A DNA stretch of 64,000 nucleotides, taken from the NCBI GenBank assembly GCA_963555705.1, contig OY743174.1:56070234-56134233 (forward strand). The letters run 5' to 3'. The stretch is from Ligustrum vulgare. Lineage: Eukaryota; Streptophyta; Magnoliopsida; Lamiales; Oleaceae. The notes below the pieces were generated by a model. It worked only from the letters and a program-made list of their open reading frames with translations, had not been told where the DNA came from and searched no databases. Shown here one piece after another: positions 49,581 to 59,447 of this stretch. Position numbers and translations under genes: made by a program. The first letter of the stretch is position 1, and each line of letters begins with the position of its first letter.

Positions 49581-50334
49581 TGAGGAATTAGTGGTAAATA
49601 GCCAAGTCACCCGGTCAGTTTTTCAAAATACCCATTGCCCAAATTTTTAAGTTTAAAAAAAAAAGGAAAAAGGGTTTATTATTGTCAAAGTCGAAAATAC
49701 CATTTCTTTATTTAATTTTGAGTCCCTCCAAAACTCTCAAAACCGAAGTCCGTCGAAGAAGAAACATCCAAATCTCTCGCAACACAAAACTTAGGTCTGT
49801 CGAAGAAGAAGCTCATCACCTCTAAATATTCTACAAGGTTGGTTCACATTTTTAGCTTGAATTTGTAGGTTTATAGTTTGATGTTTGAAAATTGTGATAG
49901 CTTTTGTAATTTTTCATAAATTTATCGTATCATTGAATTTAGAAATGGTGTTTAATGTTTATTTTGTTGATTTTATTGACGAAGCTTACGAGAAATGGTG
50001 AGCTCCGCCCTTGGTTATGGCAGCGTGAAAGCAGCAGCCTCAAAAGGAAGATGGTCTGTCCGGCCGAACCACATTGGTTTGACCGGACCGACCATCTTTT
50101 TTTGGTCCAGCTGGACTATATTCAACCAAAAGGTCTTCACATCTCCAAAGCAAAAATTGAACGCGTCACCGTCCAAAAGGTCTGACCGGACCATAAAGTT
50201 TTTTCTTTAATGTTTAATTTTTCTACTTATTCTTTTACTTGCGGTAGTCTACAATTTTAATTTAAATGATTAAATTCATAGATATTGCGCTATACTTTCT
50301 TGTATGTGATTTTAACATTTGAAATTATTGCAGG

Positions 50335-50724
50335 ATGGAGTCTGTGATTGATCTTGAACTTAGAGAGCGTCCAGCTAAAGTGTCACAGTACATGACCTCC
50401 AACGGCTTCAAAACAGTTCTAGACAGCTTTGATGAGTTTCATCAAGATATATCGACGCGGTCTTGCCTATGGCCATTGAAAGAATTGAGTACGATGCAAT
50501 TTTCACCGCGGCTGATAGATGCTTTGGTATTGCGACTTCTAAAGCAGGTCGACGGTGACGTGTTCAATTTTTACTTTGGGGATTGGAAGACCTATTGGTT
50601 AAATATGATCCGGCCAAACCTTTTGAACCATATAAGTCTGTCCGGTCCAGCCGGACCAAAAGGTGGTCGGTCCAGCCGGACAGACCATCTTCCTCTTGAG
50701 GCTGCGGCTTTCATGCCGCCATAA
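50335..50724 (+). CDS. 129-codon ORF in the Mutator-like element, possible DUF1985-like fragment
   Basis: Begins with ATG just after a TTGCAG that would serve as a splice acceptor. Residues 1-85 look like real protein, including CLWPLKELSTMQFSPRLIDA and LRLLKQVDGDVFNFYFGDW. That pattern is reminiscent of the DUF1985 region often carried with Ulp1-like protease sequence by plant KI-type MULEs; this is a resemblance by eye only. The last third (from about residue 100) reads through the inner end of the right terminal inverted repeat and is rich in Gly/Ser/Pro/Arg, so it is probably not conserved protein. No Ulp1 catalytic part is present. Confidence 0.35.
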   Translation: MESVIDLELRERPAKVSQYMTSNGFKTVLDSFDEFHQDISTRSCLWPLKELSTMQFSPRLIDALVLRLLKQVDGDVFNFYFGDWKTYWLNMIRPNLLNHISLSGPAGPKGGRSSRTDHLPLEAAAFMPP

Positions 50725-51119
50725 CCAAGGGCGGAGCTCGCCATTTCTAGCAAGCTCCATCAATAAAATCAACAAAATAAACATCTAACACCATTTCTAA
50801 ACTCAATGACATGATAAATTTATGAAAAATTTCAAAAACTATCAAAATTTTCAAACATAAAACTATAAACCTACAAATCAAAGCTAAAAATGTGAATCAA
50901 CATTTTAGAATATTTGGAGATGATGAGCTTCTTCTTCGACGGACCCAAGTTTTGCATTGCGAGAGATTTGGATGTTTCTTCTTCGACGGACTTCGATTTT
51001 GAGAGTTTTGGACGGACTCAAACTTGTATAAAGAAAAGAGTATGTTCGACTTTGACAATAATAAACCCTTTTTTTTTAACTTAAACATATGGTCAATGGG
51101 TATTTTGAAAAACTGACCG

Positions 51120-51551
51120 TAGGGATGGCAATGAGGCGGGGAATACCCGAACCCGACGGGGAATCTCGACAAAGATGGAGATGAAAAAGTATCCCCGAAC
51201 CGGGGATGACCATCTAATCCCATCCCTGCACCGTCCCCAATTAACAATTTCCATTAAAATTTAAAGATACAAACAAAGATATATATATTCAATTTATGTT
51301 CAAAGGAGGTATAAAGTTTATTTGATTTAGAAAATATTAGGATTGTTTCTAGTACAGAATTATTTAGGAACTTCAAAAAAAAAAAAAAAAAAATTAATGA
51401 CAAATGGGGATATAAACAGGGATTTTGCACATCCCGACCTGCCTCGTCCCCCGCCCCATCCCCAATTAAATGAGGAAGGGAAAGGATGGGGGTGGTAAAT
51501 CTTTTACGAGACAGGGACGAGAAAAGGCATCCCGTCCCGTTGTCATTCCTA
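51120..51551. mobile_element. hAT-like MITE nested in the Mutator-like element
   Basis: The 432-bp element begins TAGGGATGGCAATGAGGCG and ends in the inverted GTTGTCATTCCTA. It is flanked by ACTGACCG (51112-51119) and ACTGACTA (51552-51559), an 8-bp duplication with 6 matches. It splits the right terminal inverted repeat of the host MULE. The interior is rich in CCCGACC and CCCCGC units. Confidence 0.82.
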
Positions 51552-51799
51552 ACTGACTAGGCAACCCGACTATTTATCACTAATTCCTTCAATATATAAC
51601 ATATGTATTAAAAAAAAAATAGCTTATCTACAATTTAATAATTTCGCGAAGTTCAATGTACTACTAGAAACTTCAATTATCCAAAAAATCATTATCACAG
51701 ACCATAATACAAACGTGTGAGGGATCGTAATTGGAAGGATTACTGTAGAGTTCCAATTCTAGGGCTTCAGATTGGCCTTCGTTTGTGTTCGTCATGGGA

Positions 51800-52000
51800 A
51801 TCAGAATCGGACTTGGAATAAGAATAGTCACTAGGTTTCTGAACATCGGGCATATGTTCTTCGTTTCAATGTGTAGCCTCTTGACCTCTTCTTCTTTGGA
51901 GGCTGAGGATCAACTAGGGTTTCAGTTTTCATCATTTTCAAGGTTTTGGGTTGATGAGCAGTTGACGGATAGTTCGCGCGAAAATTCCGTGTAAATGTAG
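51800..52000 (-). other. possible first exon of a minus-strand gene
   Basis: A minus-strand ATG near 51940 opens a frame with a nuclear-localisation-like PPKKKRSRG, and AAACCCTAG (telo-box) lies close by. The frame stops after about 34 codons without a clear donor. It could belong to the unrecognised gene to the left or be a leader peptide. Confidence 0.2.
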
Positions 52001-52309
52001 GGGTTAGGTAAGGTGGGAGAAAAGAAAAAAATACAAGCACTATTCATATATTGGAGCTACTTGTACAGATATTTGTGCTCGATCGTGGGTAACAAATATT
52101 TGATTTTTAATCGATTTTATTATCGTCAAATATAAATTAATTCAAAGCGTTAAGTATAAGTTAATTTCAATTCAAAGTGTCAATTTGTTAAAATATTTTT
52201 ATTTCGTAATTAAGGAAAATTATATGAGAATAATAATTAAAAAAAATTATCCTTTTTCTGTTTGAGTTTTTTTCCCATTTGCCACTAAGCAAAATCATAT
52301 AACTATAAT

Positions 52310-53158
52310 TAGAGGTGGGTAAAAAAAATCAGAACCGATATGATCGAATCGGAATCGAATCGAAAAAATCGAAATCGAGAACTGATTGATTTTAAAAAAA
52401 TACAATAGGAAATCGATTTTGAAACCGAGAACCGATTGATTTTCGGTTCAGTTCTCGGTTCCGCTTTTAGAACCGAAAAATTGAATTAAAACCAGTCTTT
52501 GATCCTTGTTTATTTTTTTATGGTCTTAATTAGATGTCCTAAAATTAAAAATCAAAAGAATTTATAATTTTTTAGGTAAAGTGAAAATGATTAATTTCTT
52601 TTTATGAAATTTGTTACGTCTCTACCTCATTGTAACATTTAACTTCACATTTAGATAGAAATTCTTAGTAAATGAAAATCAAATGAGACTAACTTATTAA
52701 TAAGTAAAGTTGTAAATAACCACGATGAAATTAATTAAATATTTAAATACAAATATAAAACAATTAATAATAATGTATTTACACTCATGATTCATCCCAC
52801 AAGTTTACTATATTGTCATGCTTGAAAAATTTTGTAGGCTATTTGTTTCCTATTTTTGTTTATGAATATCTTCTATTTCATGGAAAATCCTATATTTTCT
52901 TCGAGGTGAAAGGATTTTTGAAATCCTTGATCTTGATATATTCGGTAGAAGTTTATTTCAGGTTATTGGCTCACTTCTCGAGGCTGATGCTCCTTGAAAA
53001 GGCTCTCAAAAAATAATTATTATTGTAAAATCGAAATCGAATGGTTTGGTTTTTGCGATTCAATAAAACCGAATGATTCCATTTTACAAGAATTGAAAAG
53101 CATGGTTCGGTTCCGATTCTTGAGATACCCGAACCAAACCACCCAACGATCATCCCTA
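52310..53158. mobile_element. hAT-like non-autonomous element, CGAATCGG-rich
   Basis: The 849-bp element is flanked by a perfect 8-bp duplication ACTATAAT (52302-52309 and 53159-53166). Ends are TAGAGGTGGGTAAAA and the inverted CGATCATCCCTA. Subterminal regions are full of AACCGA, GAATCGG and GGTTCGG units. An open frame at 52813-53016 inside it has no resemblance to transposase. Confidence 0.85.
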
Positions 53159-53564
53159 ACTATAATAAAAAAAATTATTTTTCTTTCTTTCCTTTTTTTT
53201 TTTTTTTTTTACAGTTGCCAAACCAGATAAAAAGAAAAATAATTTTTTTTAATTGTTGTCAAATTAAATAATTGACTTTAAGGTGTGAAAGCAACCAACA
53301 AAAAATGAATAGTAATCTTTAAAGAGACTCTTCTAATATAGGGAAAAAGTTGTATAAATTAATGTATGTACTAATTAAAATTATGAAACACGGAAATGTA
53401 TAATTGAAATTATTAAATTTTAATTTGCTTGTATTCCAAAACAATTTTTTTTTTAAAAGATCAAGATTTAAAAAAATAGTAATAATAGCCTAATAGGTTC
53501 ATTTTACTACATTAAAAAATAAAAATATTTATACTTCTCATCCTCGACTTATGTTGTGTTCGGA

Positions 53565-53715
53565 TAAATTATAATCACTTTTTTGGATTTTTTTTGCCGA
53601 GTTCAAGGTAGATGTAAGGTTAAAAATTGAAGAGACAAAAGATGTGTGGTTAAAAAATTATATTGAAAATTGGAGTGATTAAAAAAAAATAACTTGATTA
53701 CCTAACAGACACTTA
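53565..53715 (-). repeat. dispersed AACCACACAT-type repeat (F2)
   Basis: Carries AAGATGTGTGGTTAAAAAAT and is bounded by TGTGTTCGGATAAATT and CCTAACAGACACTT. It belongs to the same family as the copy at 8635-8770. Confidence 0.5.
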
Positions 53716-53785
53716 TAAAATATAATAAATTTATGATTAATAACATTTTATTTAGCAAAACTCATCATTCACTTTCGAAAATGAT

Positions 53786-54716
53786 CTCCCACGGGATACC
53801 CCACGGAATATCCACGTGGAAGGCTCATATTTGCTTAATTTTTAATTAATTTTTTTTAAAAACAAATAAACGGTAACGATCACCGTCACCAGCAACGGTC
53901 ATTTTAATTTTTTTTAATTTTATTTTTTTCCTCCAACAACTATTTTTTTTGTACACTATATATATGTTTATATTTTTCATAAAATTTCAACATCAAATTA
54001 CTTTCATACTATTCACTTTTGCAATAAAATTATTTTTTCTTCATTTTTGTTTCATCATTCGACAAGTAAATGGAGAGCGAAAGTGACGTGTTTGTGCCAC
54101 AAGTAACTCCCGATCTACTTCCACGAGAAGGACAAAGATTATCTTCCATTGTTGAAACATTCGAATTCTATAATATATATGTTAAAGCAGGAGACAATGC
54201 CTATCATCTCCATTTCTACTCACAGGAATCAGAAGATGCAGGAGCATACTATACACAATTTTGTTCACATAACTCATTTCAGGCAGAACCTTATCACCAT
54301 GATCAGACGAATGCCTATCAACCTCCCAATTTCTTCGACTATGATGCATACGAATCATGAGAATGAATCATTGAAATTTAGTTGTATTATTTTATTTTCG
54401 CAATGTTGTAATGTAAGTTTGTCTCAATTCACGTGAAATTTCGTCTGTTAAATCATGTAATTTAATATTTGTAATTCCGTAAAATGAAATAAACTTTTTT
54501 TAAATTAACATTAACATAATGATCAAACCACAACTAATTTAATAAAATTAAATATAAATATTTAATTCCAATCGACAAGGAAGTTTAATTAAAAAAAATT
54601 AAGGAAATTGGAAAAAAAAACGAAGAACGAAAAAAATAAATAAAAAAATGAAAACAAAAAATAAAATAAAAAAATAACCCCCACGTGGATATCCCGTGTG
54701 TAAGTCGTGGTGGGAT
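53786..54716. mobile_element. TIR element of about 0.93 kb carrying a small ORF
   Basis: The left end reads GATCTCCCACGGGATACC then GGAATATCCACGTGG. The right end, reverse-complemented, reads GATCCCACCACGAC then GGGATATCCACGTGGGG. The imperfect inverted repeat is about 40 bp. A target duplication could not be read, so the superfamily is open. It holds one ORF (54070-54360). Confidence 0.55.
54070..54360 (+). CDS. 96-residue ORF with FAR1-like N-terminal segment
   Basis: Starts with an ATG after a pyrimidine-rich leader. Residues 8-36 (FVPQVTPDLLPREGQRLSSI then VETFEFYNIY) resemble the segment just before and at the start of the FAR1 DNA-binding domain of FHY3/FAR1-type proteins, which derive from Mutator transposases. 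The zinc-binding part of that domain is absent. The remaining 60 residues are Tyr/His/Asp-rich and unlike the family. It is most likely a truncated or captured fragment within the TIR element rather than a working gene. Confidence 0.35.
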   Translation: MESESDVFVPQVTPDLLPREGQRLSSIVETFEFYNIYVKAGDNAYHLHFYSQESEDAGAYYTQFCSHNSFQAEPYHHDQTNAYQPPNFFDYDAYES

Positions 54717-54719
54717 CAG

Positions 54720-55695
54720 TTCCGCGTTCACTTCATCTTGACCTTGATGGAATTGTCTTCCAGTAAAAGAAGAAAAAGTTAAAGAAAAATAAGAAACAAT
54801 TGTAAATCTTCCAAACTGTACAGATCAATTTCATTTAAACAATTGAACACATATTAACACATGATTTTTTATTTTTTTTTTAAGAAATTTCTACAATTGT
54901 AAATATTAATTTCATCATTTCCAAACTTTCATTTAAACAATTGAACAGACATTAACACATGATTTTATTTATTTATTTTTTAAGAAATTTCTCCACTCTC
55001 GACACAACCATTCTTTAGATTAATAGATTTTGAAATAATAATTCTTTTATAAGTTCAACTCATGTATAAAATTATTTCATTCTCAAGATTGACTATGTTA
55101 TTATAATTAATGACAATACTCATTCAATCAAACATAAAATAAAATTTCATTCGCATAGAACAATTCATGTATTATGAGACGTGTCAAGACTACCATAAAC
55201 ATATTATTATTTTCATCCGATTCATCATGGCCAATGAAATCTTCAAGTAATGAAAATATTCATTGGAACCCTATTAATCGAGTCACAAAGGCCAACATCC
55301 ATCAAGATCACTATGTGTGTTGAGATTATAGTACAAGTGAACAATCAACTAATCACGAAAGTAAAGTCATTTATTGGTAGAAATTAGAATCAAATTTTTA
55401 AGAAGTTTTGATAAAAGTTGATAAAAGAAATAATTAAAAAAATTGTGAATCCATATAAAATATGCAGTAAATAAAAATCCAAATCCAAATTATAATAATA
55501 CCAAACGGGCAAAATAAACCACCAGAAAAGCTTCAGAGCCAGCCCAATTAGACCAACATTCTTTAGTTTATTCATTCAAGCACAGAAAATTTTACACTCA
55601 ACAACAGTAACAAAATTACAGATTACTCTCACGTTCTACATCAAACCACATCTCGTTAAACAGTATTAAACATCAATTGACACCAGCATTAATTG
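54720..55695. other. intergenic downstream of the small heat-shock protein gene
   Basis: No gene seen. A near-duplicate AT-rich segment recurs at about 54836-54905 and 54915-54990 (AACAATTGAACA and TTAAGAAATTTCT). An F3-type repeat lies near 55375-55508. Confidence 0.45.
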
Positions 55696-55702
55696 TTTCC
55701 GT

Positions 55703-56284
55703 CTAGAGCTCAGCCTTGTTAGCCTTGATGTCCTGACCGGAATTCCCTTCCTCAGCAATGCTAATCATCTTGGGCTCCTTCTTCTTCTCCTCTGCCAGTT
55801 TCGGCACAGTAATCCTCAGAACTCCATTCTCCAAATGTGCCTTAACATTCTCCGTATCTGCATTTGCAGGCAGCCTGAACTGGCGCCAGAACTTCCCAGT
55901 AGTTCTCTCCGCCCTGTGCCACTTCTCGTCCTTCACTTCCTCCTCCGTCCTACGCTCCCCGCTCACCCGCAAGACCCGGTTCTCCTCCACCGCTATACTC
56001 ACGTCCTCTTTCTTCAATCCGGGAATGTCGAGGGAGATCACGTGGGCTGTGGGAGTTTCCTTCCAGTCGGCCCGGGCCAAAGCGAGGGCGTCGACTGTTT
56101 CGACTCCTTTAGGGATGGCAAGAGGGGTTTGTTCGAGGATCCTGAAAGGGTCCTCCGGTGGGAACATCATGTCAAATAGGGAACGGGGGGCGTAGGGTAC
56201 CAGTGCGTGGGTTTTAGTTGGTAAAAGTGCTGCAGCCATTGCCAATACAAGAAAGCTCATCAAGATCAATCTTGACTTGACCAT
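55703..56284 (-). CDS. small heat-shock protein, ER-targeted HSP20 class (about 22 kDa)
   Basis: 193 residues from the ATG at 56284; an extension upstream in frame begins at a TTG and is not needed. A hydrophobic signal peptide covers residues 1 to about 27 ([18 protein letters not shown]). The alpha-crystallin domain spans about 72-165, with [28 protein letters not shown] and the closing [10 protein letters not shown]. The last four residues, KAEL, are a plausible ER-retrieval signal of the K/HDEL type. Signal peptide plus KxEL is the hallmark of the plant ER small heat-shock proteins, ATP-independent holdases that keep unfolding secretory proteins soluble. The gene is intronless, as usual. 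A heat-shock element and TATA box lie upstream. No break is seen. Confidence 0.95.
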   Translation of the reverse strand: MVKSRLILMSFLVLAMAAALLPTKTHALVPYAPRSLFDMMFPPEDPFRILEQTPLAIPKGVETVDALALARADWKETPTAHVISLDIPGLKKEDVSIAVEENRVLRVSGERRTEEEVKDEKWHRAERTTGKFWRQFRLPANADTENVKAHLENGVLRITVPKLAEEKKKEPKMISIAEEGNSGQDIKANKAEL

Positions 56285-56382
56285 CTCTTGCGAATTCTGA
56301 ACCAAAATCCAAAAGCTCTCTTTGAGTGTGTTCTTGTGTGTGATTTATCTTGCTCAATTGAGTAATGGGAGAGTAGAGATGG

Positions 56383-56393
56383 GGCTTAAATAG
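56383..56393 (-). promoter_or_regulatory. TATA box of the small heat-shock protein gene
   Basis: CTATTTAAGCC on the minus strand, about 100 bp upstream of the ATG. Spacing suits a plant TATA box with a leader of about 65-75 bases. Confidence 0.55.
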
Positions 56394-56487
56394 AGGAGAG
56401 AACTGTTTGTATTTTTCTGGATGGTTCTGTTCTGTGTATTGTAGGTTGGTGAAAATGCATTATGGTGTTTTGTGGAAGATACATGCT

Positions 56488-56506
56488 AGTTCTGGAATGC
56501 TCAGGA
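56488..56506 (-). promoter_or_regulatory. heat-shock element
   Basis: The plus strand reads AGTTCTGGAATGCTCAGGAA, four alternating HSF units (TTC, GAA, CTC for TTC, GAA) at 5-bp spacing. Three of the four are perfect. It lies about 100 bp upstream of the TATA box, as expected for an HSF-controlled gene. A further TTCTG-type cluster near 56417-56435 may add to it. Confidence 0.75.
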
Positions 56507-56509
56507 AAA

Positions 56510-57600
56510 GTTGAAAGCCAAAAGGATGACAGGGGACATTGGATGGACATGTTTCGGTTCAATTATAATTTAGTTGATCTAACCATTTTTCTAATCTACA
56601 TATTAAATTCAAAAAATAATTTACAATTTAACAAATATATATAAACACATTTTTTCAAATCACTTTTGAATTATACATATTTTAAAATTATTTTTCAATT
56701 ATATATTTTATCTCGAAAATTTCACAGTTTTTTTAACCAAATAGAGATGGGCATATTATTCACATATCTATTAACAATTCATTATCTGATAATAAAACAA
56801 CTGATCAAAACCGCATATGTATAGGATTCATAGCTTTCATCAATTTTTAAACTTTACTAAAAAAATTTTTCAAAATACGTTAAAAATTCTATTAAAAAAT
56901 TTGTAAAATAATACCTTAAAATACTAACAAAAGAAAGGACCATGAATTTTAATCGTGTCGTGTTAGTTAATTTTTTATTTTTTATTTTATCATAGACTCG
57001 TTACTCAAAAGATAAATAGTTAGACAGTAAATGACAATAATATCCGAAGTATCTATAATTTACAAAACAGATAGAACATCTTAATAATAGTATGTTAGAT
57101 ATAGTTATTATTTCATAAGATGAGATAACTATGCAGAAATCCTTCATTGGAATCAGAAAAACAAGTTTATGATTTCAACTTTCAAATACTTGAACGTATA
57201 AAGATTTAATATTACTAATCTTTATACCTAATCGAATTCAAATCTGTGTCTCAAAATGTTGTCTCCATAACTGTAAAATCAATTTGCTAACGTGTATACA
57301 TGTACAATTTTAATTAAGTTGACAGTTAAGGGAACACCATTTTGGAACATCAGATATGGACTCTTCCTAACCTACCTACTCATAGGCCATAACACCAAGA
57401 TTTTAAAATTACCTCGGCAGCAAGCAAAGAATGGACACAAGACAAATCTAATCACTATTCTCAAATAGAGAGACAGGAATCGAGGAAAATACATCATCAC
57501 TATAAGCATGTAAAACATAACATCAACCTTGCTACTTGAATAATTCATTTAAACAACATTTGAACAGTTGGAAAATATATTGGTTGCAATTGATTTTCAC
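56510..57600. other. intergenic, no gene seen
   Basis: AT-rich. An AACCACACAT-type repeat relative lies at about 56590-56745. No coding sequence was recognised. Confidence 0.45.
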
Positions 57601-58381
57601 TTGTGTGAATGTGAAATTAATCTCACATTGATTGAAAGTTGGAATTTGAAGAGGAGCCTTAAAAGGGATTACAATCACACATTTTTTAGAATTGGAAAAG
57701 TGGGAGTAAGTGGAGGTTATAAATAATAGTTCCATCCCACATTGGAAAATGAAAAAAAAATGTGGAAATATTGGGAATGCTTAAATAGTTATCTCACATA
57801 GGATAGAAATGAGTTTGTGGACCAATTTATATGTGGTTAACAATTTGTAAGGTGTAACCATTTGTTGCATAGAGACTCCTCCGTGGCCTACGCGCCCGCA
57901 GGGGGTGCAAATCTTGGACCGACTTGGTCTTTGAACCTTGAACTTGTGTGCGTACACGAATGTCTGACCGAACGAGTTAAAAATTGGCCACAAAGTGCAA
58001 GCTTCAAGCACATTTTCCGTTCGACTGCACGGCTGTAGTTTCGGCCGCTGTATCCTGAGAAGCAAGCTCGAATTACTTCGGTGAGAGGGCGAATATTGCT
58101 TTAAGGACACTGTGTTGAACACAGGCTTCAGCGTTCATTTTATTTCCTGTCCAACATTTTGTTTACTGCTTATTGTAAATTTTGTTTTACATAGTAAACT
58201 GTTTTACTTACAATCTGCAAATTATTTGTTTTAGTTAGTAAACTGTTTAACAAGTTATCTTTCAAACTTAAAGCAATATTTTTTTTTTGTTAAACAGTTT
58301 ACAAAACGTTTTCAAAAGCAGATTTCTTAAGGGCAGTTGATTTATATCGTTTGATACTAATATTCTGATTGTGTTTCATAA

Positions 58382-59447
58382 ATGGAAAATACACCTACCA
58401 ATAATGTTGTGGCATCCGGAGATGAAGCAGTTTCTCCAATGGCTATGCCAACTTTTGAGGTGGCTCAAGTAGCGGCTCCCGCAACACAGGCTGTGGTTAA
58501 TATGCCAAGTCTAGCTGCTGGCCCGAGTGGAACTAAGACTGTGACTCCCATGCCAAGTCTGGCTACTAGTCCAACTGTGACAGTCCCGGTTAATCACGGG
58601 GAAAAGCCGAAGAAATTCAATGGTTCGAATTTCAAGAGGTGGCAACAAAAAATGTTGTTTTACCTCACGACCTTGAATCTTGCGAGATTCTTGACTGAGA
58701 ATGCTCCAGTGCTCAAAGAGGGTGAAGGAGACATTCAAGCAATCAGTGCAGTGGATGCTTGAAAGCATTCTGACTTCCTATGTCGGAATTACGTTATGAA
58801 CAGTTTGGCTGATTCATTATATAACGTGTATTACGCCATTAAAACGGCTAAGGAATTGTAGGAGTCTTTGGACAAAAAATATAAAACCGAGGATGTCGGA
58901 ACCAAGAAATTTCTTGTTGGCCGCTTTCTAGAATACAAAATGGTGGACTCCAAATCTGTAATCAGTCAAGTACAAGAACTATAAGTAATCTTGCATGAAA
59001 CTCATTCCGAGGGAATGGTTGTGAGTGAATCTTTCCAAGTGGCTTGCATGATTGAGAAGCTACCTCCTGCTTGGAAGGATTTCAAAAATTACCTAAAACA
59101 CAAGCAAAAGGAAATGAACATGGAGGAGCTAATTGTTAGACTTCGAATTGAATAAGACAAAAAAAGTTCTGAAAAATGGTTCAATCCCGTTGTGGCCAAA
59201 GCCAACGTTGTGGAGCATGGCCAAAGCTCCAAAAATAACAATAACAAGTCTGGGCCATCTAGTGGAAAAGGGCCCAAGTTGGGGCCAAAAGGTGAAGTTT
59301 CAAGGAAAATGCTTCAACTGTGACAAGATTGGTCACAAATCTACGGAGTGCCGCCTGCCGAAGAAGAAAAAGGAAGCAAATGTGGTTGAAGATGTATCTG
59401 ACATCAACCTTGCAGCTATCATTTCTGAAGTGAACCTGGTGGGTTAA
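58382..59447 (+). pseudogene. copia gag with premature stops
   Basis: The frame starts MENTPTNNVVASGDEA at 58382, with a Pro/Val/Ala-rich N terminus and then the gag core (KKFNGSNFKRWQQKMLFYL). In-frame stops at 58760, 58859, 58982 and 59153 break it. The zinc knuckle C-X2-C-X4-H-X4-C (CFNCDKIGHKSTEC, about 59308-59349) is read in another frame, so a frameshift lies between. An in-frame TAA at 59445 ends the segment just before the protease. Confidence 0.85.

Larger units (their letters stand above)
49583..51595. mobile_element. Mutator-like element with about 0.5-kb terminal inverted repeats
   Basis: The left arm (about 49583-50115) and right arm (about 50650-51595, minus the MITE at 51120-51551) are inverted copies. 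Matching landmarks include GGAATTAGTGGTAAATAG, GGTCAGTTTTTCAAAATACC, GTCGAAGAAGAA and GAGCTCCGCCCTTGG. Very long terminal inverted repeats around a short interior are typical of plant MULEs. The 9-bp target duplication could not be read with confidence, so the outer borders are approximate. The interior carries one ORF and GGTCCAGCYGGAC palindromic units, and no transposase. Confidence 0.78.

Noticed and set aside
51831..52040. Complete 69-residue gene on the minus strand
   Set aside because: Only the part from the internal ATG looks leader-like. There is no family match, so it was listed only as a possible exon.
52813..53016. 67-codon ORF as a transposase remnant of the hAT-like element
   Set aside because: It is hydrophobic and low in complexity, with no hAT motif.
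55758..56195. 145- and 114-codon plus-strand ORFs opposite the small heat-shock protein
   Set aside because: They are antisense shadows of the HSP20 coding region.
57781..58122. 113-codon minus-strand ORF in the copia 5' region
   Set aside because: It lies antisense to the probable LTR and leader and has no similarity.
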